Source of the DNA: Butyrivibrio sp. LB2008
GTDB lineage: Bacteria; Bacillota; Clostridia; Lachnospirales; Lachnospiraceae
Assembly: GCF_000621565.1 (NCBI RefSeq)
Contig: NZ_KK211305.1
Location: 153,843 to 217,842, forward strand
Direction of reading: 5' to 3'
DNA: 64,000 nt
Below are positions 53,951 through 61,170 of the stretch, piece by piece (the stretch's first letter is position 1; every line of letters starts with the position of its first letter). The translations under genes were made by a program, and so were the position numbers. The notes under the pieces are model-generated. The model had not been told where the DNA came from. It made no database searches and was given only the letters and a program-made list of their open reading frames with translations.

Positions 53951-54517
53951 TTATCTTCTTTTTTTCTTTTTAAATAATCCTGCGAAAGGATTAGTGATCT
54001 TATAGCCTATCTTAGCGCTGAGAACACCTGTGATCATTCCGACGATGACATCTGTCGGCCAGTGAACGAACAGGTATAAGCGGCTGAAAGCTACCAGTGC
54101 AGCTATTACAAGAGCCGGAGCTCCGAGTTTCTTATTCTTTAAGTGAACTGCCGTTGCCATTGCAAAAAAAGCATTTGTATGACCGGACGGAAAAGAATAG
54201 TCATGTGGAACAGGTATGAGCAGTGGTACGCTTTGATCTAACCAACAAGGTCTGCATCTCATAACAGATGGCTTTATTGCTACATTTACTATCAGTACAG
54301 ATATAACTACGGCAATTGCCATTGGAATGCCATATTTTCTGGTCTTTGGAATAATGATAAGAGCAAGTAAAAATAATGCGATAAGTATGGCTTTATCACC
54401 CAAACCGGTGAAAAAAAGCATTTTTTTGTCCAATTCAGGTGTGTGGATAGTTTGTAAATGGTGCAGGAATTCCAATTCCCAATCCATATAAAAAATTCTG
54501 CCTACATTTGCCGGCAT
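53951..54517 (-). CDS. PAP2 family lipid phosphatase (second copy)
   Basis: A paralogue of the 53154 gene, 188 residues long. Motifs KPSVMRCRPCWLD, SFPSGHTNAFFAMATAVHL and SRLYLFVHWPTDVIVG form the PAP2 site. The end is very basic (KKKKRR). Like the first copy it probably dephosphorylates a polyprenyl pyrophosphate or phosphatidic acid at the outer face of the membrane. It lies just outside the inverted-repeat segment, so the first copy may have come from duplication of this one. AGGAAGG lies before the start. Confidence 0.92.
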   Translation of the reverse strand: MPANVGRIFYMDWELEFLHHLQTIHTPELDKKMLFFTGLGDKAILIALFLLALIIIPKTRKYGIPMAIAVVISVLIVNVAIKPSVMRCRPCWLDQSVPLLIPVPHDYSFPSGHTNAFFAMATAVHLKNKKLGAPALVIAALVAFSRLYLFVHWPTDVIVGMITGVLSAKIGYKITNPFAGLFKKKKRR

Positions 54518-54647
54518 AGTTCATCTTCCTTCCTTAACAAAAATTTAACTATTATAATATTACGATAATACAAAAGTAATTCAACAGTCTTCGGTGAGTT
54601 ATAGCATTGAGTTTGCAAATAAGTATGTAATAGCGGATAGGATGTGC

Positions 54648-54703
54648 TATTATATAAAAAAGCAAAGGCGCTTACAATTACGTGAGTGCCTTTGCTTTTT
54701 TTT
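54648..54703 (+). promoter_or_regulatory. Promoter with an immediate terminator-like hairpin (alarmone synthetase leader)
   Basis: TGC plus TATTAT (54648-54653) makes an extended -10. The sequence from 54658 to 54699 forms an 18-base stem with AAAGCAAAGGC and GCCTTTGCTTT as outer arms, loop AATTAC, followed by TTTT to 54703. The genes before it (54517) diverge, so the hairpin does not end any known + strand gene. It may end most transcripts before the synthetase start at 54733. Confidence 0.6.
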
Positions 54704-54732
54704 GGAGAAGAGCATTAAAAGAGGATGGGGAA

Positions 54733-55722
54733 ATGATTACATTAAATGATTACTTATATTCAGGGGATACGGTACTAAAGATCCTGCAGCGGTATTATGT
54801 GGATCTGAAAGAAGATGCGAAGCGTACTCAGAACAGCATGGATATGATTCATTGCAATTTCCTTCTGCAGCAGCTTGAACTCTTGCAGCACAACGACTTT
54901 TTGACATCACAGTCTCAGCGCCTTAGGGAGTTCTACAAGTATATGTCGGTTGAGTATCCTTTCCTTGCATTTACATTTAAGGGAAGGATCAAATCGATAA
55001 TAAGGGCGGAGCAGAAGTTTAACGGTAATATAGTCGAGTATGTTTATGATTATTATGGCAAAAACGGGAAGTTTCCTGGTGAATGTGAAGTTAAGCAGAA
55101 GATGGGGGCAATCAGAGATCTTATTGCCTATAGGATTGTAATATCAATGCCGGCATGTCATTTGGATAAAGGCGAAGATCGCGACGAGATAGAGCGTGAG
55201 TATGTCTACAAGATTGCAAATGAACTTCCGGGATTCCTTGAGCAAAACGGATTTAGTGCAGAGATATACGGCATTCCCGGTTGTGAGCCTTCGGATATGA
55301 TTGAAGAACAGCTAAGGCCCTACTATAGGGACTATATAAAGAATACGAGTCCGTACGGTTATAAGTCTTTGCATATTACTTTTTATGACAATCAGTCGAG
55401 ATCTTATCTTGAAGTGCAGATACGCACCAAGCAGATGGATGACTATGCAGAGATAGGCCCTGCACATCATCTTGGATATGAAAAGAGGCAGGACAAGGAA
55501 CGTAGCAGGAGAGACAAGATACCTGCAGGAGAGTGTCTGTATTTTGATGAAGCTTATGAAAGAGGTATGAGATTACAGGAACTTGATCTTTCTAAAGTTG
55601 ATGTGAACATGTTTGGCGCGGTTAATAATCAGCTTGTAAACGACGGATGCGGATTGTACAGAGGAAGACTGATTCTCCCGTTCGAGCATTTGTCCAGGTT
55701 TCAGAATGATATTATCGATTGA
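54733..55722 (+). CDS. RelA/SpoT-domain alarmone synthetase
   Basis: This 329-residue protein has a helical N-terminal part and a synthetase domain. KMGAIRDLIAYRIVISMP, then SPYGYKSLHITFYD and EVQIRTKQMDDYAEIG are the (p)ppGpp synthetase motifs. There is no HD hydrolase domain and no TGS/ACT part, so it is a short synthetase. It is longer at both ends than RelQ/RelP and lacks their exact ends. Start is ATG 54733 with GGATGGGGA before it, since the ATG at 54682 lies inside the leader hairpin. It probably makes (p)ppGpp or pGpp. Confidence 0.85.
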   Translation: MITLNDYLYSGDTVLKILQRYYVDLKEDAKRTQNSMDMIHCNFLLQQLELLQHNDFLTSQSQRLREFYKYMSVEYPFLAFTFKGRIKSIIRAEQKFNGNIVEYVYDYYGKNGKFPGECEVKQKMGAIRDLIAYRIVISMPACHLDKGEDRDEIEREYVYKIANELPGFLEQNGFSAEIYGIPGCEPSDMIEEQLRPYYRDYIKNTSPYGYKSLHITFYDNQSRSYLEVQIRTKQMDDYAEIGPAHHLGYEKRQDKERSRRDKIPAGECLYFDEAYERGMRLQELDLSKVDVNMFGAVNNQLVNDGCGLYRGRLILPFEHLSRFQNDIID

Positions 55723-55783
55723 TATTTGTTAAAAACATTTATATGATTTTGTCCTCGGTAATAATTTTTGTAAAAAATGACAG

Positions 55784-55811
55784 TTGCTAAAAAGAAAATA
55801 GCCTGTATACT
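55784..55811 (+). promoter_or_regulatory. Promoter before the amino-acid transporter operon
   Basis: TTGCTA (55784-55789), 16 bases, TATACT (55806-55811). Transcription would begin just at the first of two hairpins, giving a leader of about 180 bases. Confidence 0.5.
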
Positions 55812-55822
55812 TGTATACAAAC

Positions 55823-55865
55823 AAAGGCGTTTTGATTCACTTAGTGTTTCAGAGCGCCTTTCTTC
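55823..55865 (+). promoter_or_regulatory. First leader hairpin before transporter operon
   Basis: AAAGGCG (55823-55829) pairs with CGCCTTT (55855-55861), with inner TGA/TCA and CAC/GTG pairs. It is followed by only a short T-run. It could end the alarmone synthetase transcript or attenuate the transporter. Confidence 0.55.
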
Positions 55866-55896
55866 ATAACAATTTTTCTGCAAAGATATAAGAGAC

Positions 55897-55938
55897 AACG
55901 GCGTTTCGGTTTATTTGATTCCGAAGCGCCGTTCTTTT
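55897..55938 (+). promoter_or_regulatory. Second leader hairpin before transporter operon
   Basis: A 13-base stem: 55897-55909 with 55921-55933, one G-T pair, loop of 11, followed by CTTTTAT. It resembles the first hairpin (both have GGCGTTT and GCGCC), so the pair is probably a duplication. Confidence 0.6.
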
Positions 55939-56000
55939 ATATCTTTCCCTAAAAGGGGAGCTGAAAACGCTCAGTGATGAGCTTAGAAAGGTAACAAGCA

Positions 56001-56729
56001 ATGGCAATGATCAAACTTGAAAATGTAAATAAAAATTTTGGCGATCTTCATGTTCTTAAGAATGTGAATCTTGAAGTGGAAGAGGGTGAAAAGCTTGTAA
56101 TCATCGGACCTTCCGGCTCAGGAAAATCAACGACGGTAAGATGTATGAATTTCCTGGAGGTTCCAAGCAGCGGACATGTTTATATAAACGGAACGGAGCT
56201 TACGACCAAGAATAAAACAAAGGTTGTAAGGGACAATACTTCAATGGTATTTCAGCAGTTCAATCTTTATCCGCATATGACAGTCCTTAAGAATCTGACA
56301 CTTGCGCCGATAAAGCTTCAGCATAAGTCAAAGAAAGAAGCCGAGGAACTTGCATATCACTACCTTGATATAGTCGGACTAAAAGATAAGGCTGATGTTT
56401 ATCCAACAACACTTTCCGGCGGGCAGCAGCAGAGAATAGCAATAGCAAGGGCTTTGTGTTCACAGAGTAAAATCATTCTTTTTGACGAACCCACATCGGC
56501 GCTTGATCCTGAGACAATTCAGGAAGTATTGGATGTAATGATAAAGCTGGCAAAAGAAAATATAACGATGGTAGTTGTAACCCATGAAATGGGATTTGCA
56601 AGACAGGTAGCTGACAGAGTGATATTCATGGAAGACGGACAGATTATAGAGTCCGGAACTCCAGAGCACTTTTTCAATAATCCCGAAAGCGACAGAGTAA
56701 AACAGTTTTTGGGAAAGATAATCAGGTAA
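56001..56729 (+). CDS. glnQ: Polar amino-acid ABC transporter ATPase (GlnQ-like)
   Basis: This 242-residue ATPase has Walker [10 protein letters not shown] (36-44), the Q-loop [15 protein letters not shown], signature [15 protein letters not shown], Walker [13 protein letters not shown] and the switch His in [10 protein letters not shown]. The NLYPHMT segment is typical of the PAAT group for glutamine, glutamate and histidine. It starts an operon with a binding lipoprotein and two permeases. AAAGG stands before the start. Transport of a polar amino acid is sure; which one is not. Confidence 0.95.
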   Translation: MAMIKLENVNKNFGDLHVLKNVNLEVEEGEKLVIIGPSGSGKSTTVRCMNFLEVPSSGHVYINGTELTTKNKTKVVRDNTSMVFQQFNLYPHMTVLKNLTLAPIKLQHKSKKEAEELAYHYLDIVGLKDKADVYPTTLSGGQQQRIAIARALCSQSKIILFDEPTSALDPETIQEVLDVMIKLAKENITMVVVTHEMGFARQVADRVIFMEDGQIIESGTPEHFFNNPESDRVKQFLGKIIR

Positions 56730-56747
56730 TATCAGGAGGAAGCAGTT

Positions 56748-57647
56748 ATGAAAAGAAAAATTTTGAGCATTGTATTTGCAGGTATTATGAGCTTGATGCT
56801 CGTTGCATGCGGAGGCGAGAGTACAGGTGAAACAAGTGAGACATCAAGTGATGCCACGGCGTCTCCTGCATCAGACAGTTCATCCGGTGAGAGTGCTTCG
56901 GAAGATGTACAGGCAATTATTGACAGAGGAGTTTTGAAAGTCGGAGTAAAGAACGCGGTAATGGGATTTGGTTTTGAGGATCCGCTTACAGGCGAGTACT
57001 CGGGACTTGAGATAGAACTTGCTAAAGCACTTGCCGATAAGCTTGGGGTAGAGGTTGAGTTTACGGCAGTTACGGCGGCTACAAGAACAGAGCTTCTTGA
57101 TTCGGGAGATATTGATTGTGTACTTGCTACATTTACCATCACCGATGAGAGAAAAGAGAGCTGGGATTTCACAACACCTTATTATACGGATCATGTAACC
57201 GTGCTTGTCGAGGATGCAAAGGGAATAAAGACACTTGACGATCTTATGGATAAAAAAGTAGGCGTATCATCCGGTTCAACATCAGCAAAATCACTTGTAA
57301 AAGCAATGATCGAAAAAGGTCTTATAAGCGGCGACGGATTTGATGAAGAGAGTTTTGATCCCGCGACATGGACAACGGGAATTAAGTTCCAGCAGTATGA
57401 TGACTATCCGACTATCTCAACAGCACTTAGCGCAGGTGAAATTGATGCGTTCTGCGTAGATAAGTCCATTCTTGCTATTTATAAGACAGAAGGAAGATCG
57501 TATATCGATGCGGAATTTGCACCTCAGGAATACGGCATTGCTACAACAAAAGGATCGGGATTGTCAAAGACAGCAGAGGAACTTATTACTGAGAAAATAG
57601 CGGACGGAACTATCGATAAGCTCATTTCCGAGAACGGACTTGATTAA
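56748..57647 (+). CDS. Amino-acid-binding lipoprotein (SBP family 3)
   Basis: The 299-residue protein has a signal peptide with lipobox LVAC (Cys21), then a Ser/Thr/Glu-rich linker. The mature domain has GVLKVGVKNAVMGFGFEDP, YSGLEIELAKALADKLGV and CVLATFTITDERKESWDF, the usual pattern of family 3 binding proteins. It is anchored to the outer face of the membrane and delivers an amino acid, possibly glutamine, glutamate or aspartate, to the permease. AGGAGGAAG lies before the start. Confidence 0.95.
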   Translation: MKRKILSIVFAGIMSLMLVACGGESTGETSETSSDATASPASDSSSGESASEDVQAIIDRGVLKVGVKNAVMGFGFEDPLTGEYSGLEIELAKALADKLGVEVEFTAVTAATRTELLDSGDIDCVLATFTITDERKESWDFTTPYYTDHVTVLVEDAKGIKTLDDLMDKKVGVSSGSTSAKSLVKAMIEKGLISGDGFDEESFDPATWTTGIKFQQYDDYPTISTALSAGEIDAFCVDKSILAIYKTEGRSYIDAEFAPQEYGIATTKGSGLSKTAEELITEKIADGTIDKLISENGLD

Positions 57648-57684
57648 AAGAACCGACTAAAGTAAGAAACATTGGAGGACCGGT

Positions 57685-58401
57685 ATGTCAGGATTATTTT
57701 CTCCGAGAGCATGGAACAAGATATGGCTTTATAAAGATACATTCCTGCTTGGATTTTTAAATACTATAAAAACAGCATTTGTTGCACTTTTGATCGCGCT
57801 TGCACTTGGTATTGTCTTTGGACTCATGGCAACGAGCGGAAAGAAGATACTAAAGGCAATAAGCAGGATGTATGTGGAGGTGATCCAGAACACGCCGGTT
57901 CTGTTACAGATGTGCTTTTTGTACTACGCGCTTGCGTTTGCGGGACACAGCCCCGGAATAATTGTGACCGGTTTCCTTGCACTTGGTATATACACAGGTG
58001 CGTATATGGCAGAAGTTATAAGGACGGGAATAGAATCTGTTCCGAAAGGACAGTTCGAGGCTGCTCAGGCACAGGGATTCGGATATGCTGCTCAGATGTT
58101 TTACATCATAATTCCTCAGAGTATAAAGGTGATCTTGCCTCCGATGACAAACGTAGTTGTAAATATGATAAAGAATACGTCTTGTCTTTACATAGTCGGC
58201 GGTGCGGATCTTCTTTCTCTTACATACAGTTTTGTTACGGGAGAAAACACAGGCGGTTCATATGCTTCCGCATATATTGTATGCGGCGCGATTTTCTTTT
58301 TAATCTGCTTCCCATTGTCATCTTTTGCATCAATGTGGGAAACATCGCTTAAAAAGAGAGACAGCAAAGTATTCCAAAACGGCAGACCGAAGGAGGCATG
58401 A
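57685..58401 (+). CDS. Amino-acid ABC transporter permease (first)
   Basis: This 238-residue HisM/GlnP-type permease has five helices. The conserved loop that contacts the ATPase reads FEAAQAQGFGYAAQMFYIII, an intact EAA motif; before it is EVIRTGIESVPKGQ. AGAACACGCCGGTTCT codes the QNTPVLLQ segment common to this family. It would form the membrane channel with the second permease, which is broken (58403), so it may act as a homodimer. GGAGGACC precedes the start. Confidence 0.93.
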   Translation: MSGLFSPRAWNKIWLYKDTFLLGFLNTIKTAFVALLIALALGIVFGLMATSGKKILKAISRMYVEVIQNTPVLLQMCFLYYALAFAGHSPGIIVTGFLALGIYTGAYMAEVIRTGIESVPKGQFEAAQAQGFGYAAQMFYIIIPQSIKVILPPMTNVVVNMIKNTSCLYIVGGADLLSLTYSFVTGENTGGSYASAYIVCGAIFFLICFPLSSFASMWETSLKKRDSKVFQNGRPKEA

Positions 58402-58402
58402 C

Positions 58403-59140
58403 ATGGATACATTAGGAAACAGTTTTTCGATGCTAAAAAATCCTGCAATATTAAAATTCATAATGCAAGGCGTGCTCTTTACCATGATCATCTCGGTAGC
58501 TGCGGTCCTTTTCAGCATAGTTATCGGAACAGGTCTTGCACTTCTTAGAAACTATTGCACAAATAAAAAGACAGGAATACTTAAGGTGCTTTCTGTCATA
58601 TACATTGAGCTGTTCAGAAATACTCCGCTTTTGTTCTGGATATTTATATGCGTTGTCTTTTGCCCTGTTCCCGGATTTGCAAATAAGCAGATGTTTGGGC
58701 TTTCGTCGGTAAATAACAAGCTTTTGTTCAAAGCTACCGTGGCGCTTATTTTGTATACGTCGGGTGTTATTGCGGAGATTGTAAGAGGAGGTCTTAACTC
58801 GGTTGCAAGCGGACAGGTTGAAGCAGGATAATCACAGGGCTTTTCGATGCTTCAGATATTGTGGTATATAGTGCTTCCTCAGACTTTCAGATCGATCATT
58901 CCGACGCTTTTAAGCCAGGTCATAACCACCATTAAAGACAGCTCATTCCTTGCAAATGTGGCGGTCATAGAACTTATGGCAAGGACAAAACAGGTGCTGT
59001 CATCGGCAAATAGATACAACGGCCTAAACGCGATCAATGTCTCGGATGTATTTGTCCTGTTCGGAGTTGCGGCAGCTATTTATTTTGTTATAAATTTCAG
59101 TATCTCCATGACGGTAAGGAACATGCAGAAAGCAAGGTAA
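58403..59140 (+). pseudogene. Amino-acid ABC transporter permease (second), interrupted by in-frame TAA
   Basis: The frame from ATG 58403 codes a normal family permease (FRNTPLLFWIF, GVIAEIVRGGLNSV), but has TAA at 58829-58831, directly after GQVEAG. The same frame then goes on with SQGFSMLQILWYIVLPQTF and RSIIPTL, the rest of the EAA loop and the last helices, to a stop at 59140. Total length without the stop would be 245 residues, normal for the family. The stop lies inside the ATPase-contact loop. It may be a true nonsense mutation or a sequencing error; restart at ATG 58847 would give only a fragment. Confidence 0.88.
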
Positions 59141-59141
59141 G

Positions 59142-59741
59142 ATGATTATGGATAAATATGTTATTACAATTTCAAGGCAATTTGGTGCACTCGGAAGAAC
59201 AATAGCCCAGCACATGGCGATGGAACTGGGAATAGATTATTTTGACAGGGACATTGTCGAGGAGACAGCGCTGCGCATGGGGCTTCCCGTCTCGGAGATA
59301 AGCAAGGAAGAGGAGCGCGCGGGAGGTTTTTTTGCAGAAAAAAGATATCCTCTCGGCATGGGACCTGTGAGTATGCAGGAAGAACTTTTTCTTATCCAGA
59401 GCAATATAATCAAAGACTTTGCGGCGATGCAATCATGTATAATTGTAGGAAGATGCGGAGATTATTGCCTCAGAAATGCAGACAGGGCGCTACATGTATA
59501 TGTTTATTCTCCCTATGAAAAGAGGCTTGAGAATTGTACATCGATTCTGGGGATGGATGAAAAGACCGCACGTGATATGATAAAAGATGTGGATAAGGCG
59601 CGCGACAATTACAGGAAAAAATACTGTAAAGATATGGCGGGTGTCTTTGACAACAGAGATATATGTATAGATTCGAGTAAATTCGGAGCTGAAGCTACGG
59701 CCAAGATTCTATGCGGCATAGCAAGGAGTGTTTTTAAATAA
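59142..59741 (+). CDS. Cytidylate-kinase-like protein
   Basis: This 199-residue protein has VITISRQFGALGRTIAQHMA at the start, in the place of a P-loop, ELGIDYFDRDIVEETA, then CIIVGRCGDYCL and DKARDNYRKKYC. These are the marks of the cytidylate kinase-like family (cytidylate_kin2), in which the classic GxGKGT loop is replaced by SRQFGxxGR. It may phosphorylate a nucleoside monophosphate or other small substrate. ATG 59142 and 59148 are both possible. It follows the broken permease after one base. Confidence 0.85.
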   Translation: MIMDKYVITISRQFGALGRTIAQHMAMELGIDYFDRDIVEETALRMGLPVSEISKEEERAGGFFAEKRYPLGMGPVSMQEELFLIQSNIIKDFAAMQSCIIVGRCGDYCLRNADRALHVYVYSPYEKRLENCTSILGMDEKTARDMIKDVDKARDNYRKKYCKDMAGVFDNRDICIDSSKFGAEATAKILCGIARSVFK

Positions 59742-59745
59742 AAAA

Positions 59746-61014
59746 ATGAAAATTGAGAGAGTACATCTTCCGCACATAGGGCTGCGGATAATAAAATCAG
59801 CGGTGGGAGTGCTTATCTGCTTTGTGATATATTTTTTGCGAGGTAAGCAGGGAACGCCGTTTTATTCTGCACTTGCGGTACTTTGGTGTATACAGAACCA
59901 GACAAAGAATACTGTAAATAATGCGATACAGCGTACCATTGGCACATTTATAGGGGCGGTGTACGGACTTATTTACATATTGCTTAAGCAGAACGTATTC
60001 AATTTCGGAGACAGTTTTTTACACTACTGTATCATCTCACTGGCACTGATACCTATCATCTACACCACTGTTGTTATAAAGCAAAAGAAGGCGTCGTATT
60101 TTTCCTGTGTAGTATTCTTAAGTATAGTTGTGAATCATTTGCTTGATGAAAATCCTTATATATTTGTACTGAACAGATCGCTCGATACTCTGATCGGAAT
60201 ATTTGTGGGACTGATCCTTAACTCAATTTCTTTGCACGGAAAACTTGATAAAGAAACGCTGTTCGTTGTAAACATGGACAACTCAATGGACGGATTGGTG
60301 GGCGGAGTAACTCCTTACAGCAAGGTCATTATGAACGGAATGCTGGAAAAAGGGATGAAGCTAACGTTTATGACGCTCAGAACTCCCGCGGGATTCCTTG
60401 AAGGGATGCCTGATATAAAACCTGCACTTCCGATAATCGCGATGGACGGAGCGATATTATATGATGTAAAAGAAAACAGATATCCCAAGGTGTACATCAT
60501 TTCAGCCGAGCATGCAAGCGATATTGAGAAGTTTATCACTGAGCGTGGGTTTAATATTTTTACGACAGTGATACTCGAAGACGTCCTTATCATCTATCAT
60601 GGCGAGCTTGTTAATGATGCGGAAAAAGATATTTATGAGAAGATGCACAAGTCGCCTTACCGAAATTATCTTAATAAAAAGCGTCCCGACGATCATGCGG
60701 TTGTCTATATGATGAGCATCGACAAGACGGAGAAGATAGAGAAGCTTGTAAGTGAAATAAAAGAGAGCGAAGTATATGACGAACTTAAGATCTTGTCATA
60801 TACTTCGCGTGAATATAGAGGTTACTCTTACATAAAAATCTATAACAAAAATGCTTCCGTTAAGAATATGAGAGATTATCTGATGAATGCGGAAGAATTT
60901 AAGAAGGTCGTGACGCTTGGCGACAATGAAAGAAATAAATCGGATTATAAATATTCGTCCTGCGATGAGATGGTACGGAAGATGCGCAGGTTGTTTTTCA
61001 ATTCGAAAATGTAA
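59746..61014 (+). CDS. FUSC/ArAE membrane domain fused to HAD hydrolase
   Basis: Residues 1-165 or so are six hydrophobic helices with PFYSALAVLWCIQNQTKNT and QRTIGTFIGAVYGLIY, the half-unit of aromatic acid exporter (FUSC) proteins. Residues 175-420 are a Cof-type HAD domain: NMDNSMDG at the nucleophile place, IAMDGAILYD, and a late GDNERNKSDY loop. The first motif reads NMDNSMD, with Asn instead of the nucleophile Asp unless MD is used, so activity is open. I start at ATG 59746; GTG 59728 overlaps its own ribosome site. Fusion of the two is uncommon. Confidence 0.75.
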   Translation: MKIERVHLPHIGLRIIKSAVGVLICFVIYFLRGKQGTPFYSALAVLWCIQNQTKNTVNNAIQRTIGTFIGAVYGLIYILLKQNVFNFGDSFLHYCIISLALIPIIYTTVVIKQKKASYFSCVVFLSIVVNHLLDENPYIFVLNRSLDTLIGIFVGLILNSISLHGKLDKETLFVVNMDNSMDGLVGGVTPYSKVIMNGMLEKGMKLTFMTLRTPAGFLEGMPDIKPALPIIAMDGAILYDVKENRYPKVYIISAEHASDIEKFITERGFNIFTTVILEDVLIIYHGELVNDAEKDIYEKMHKSPYRNYLNKKRPDDHAVVYMMSIDKTEKIEKLVSEIKESEVYDELKILSYTSREYRGYSYIKIYNKNASVKNMRDYLMNAEEFKKVVTLGDNERNKSDYKYSSCDEMVRKMRRLFFNSKM

Positions 61015-61037
61015 TACATAAAAAGTATCTCGTGTGG

Positions 61038-61095
61038 TATTATTAATTTACATAGGCAAAGGCGCCAAAGAAATTGGTGGTCTTTGCCTTTTTCT
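61038..61095 (+). promoter_or_regulatory. Promoter with an immediate terminator-like hairpin (PEP-binding gene leader)
   Basis: TGG plus TATTAT (61038-61043) is an extended -10. AGGCAAAG (61054-61061) and CTTTGCCT (61082-61089) form a stem with inner CCA/TGG pairs, followed by TTTTCTTTT. It can end the 56001-61014 operon, but the layout repeats that at 54648. Confidence 0.6.
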
Positions 61096-61170
61096 TTTGA
61101 TTGCTACTTAACAAGGTTTTAGCGAGCTTATTGGAGCTTGTTGGTTTATCTTTGAGCGGAGGTACTATCT

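Noticed and set aside
54682..54732. Longer N-terminus for the alarmone synthetase
   Set aside because: ATG 54682 lies inside the leader hairpin; ATG 54733 has a good ribosome site.
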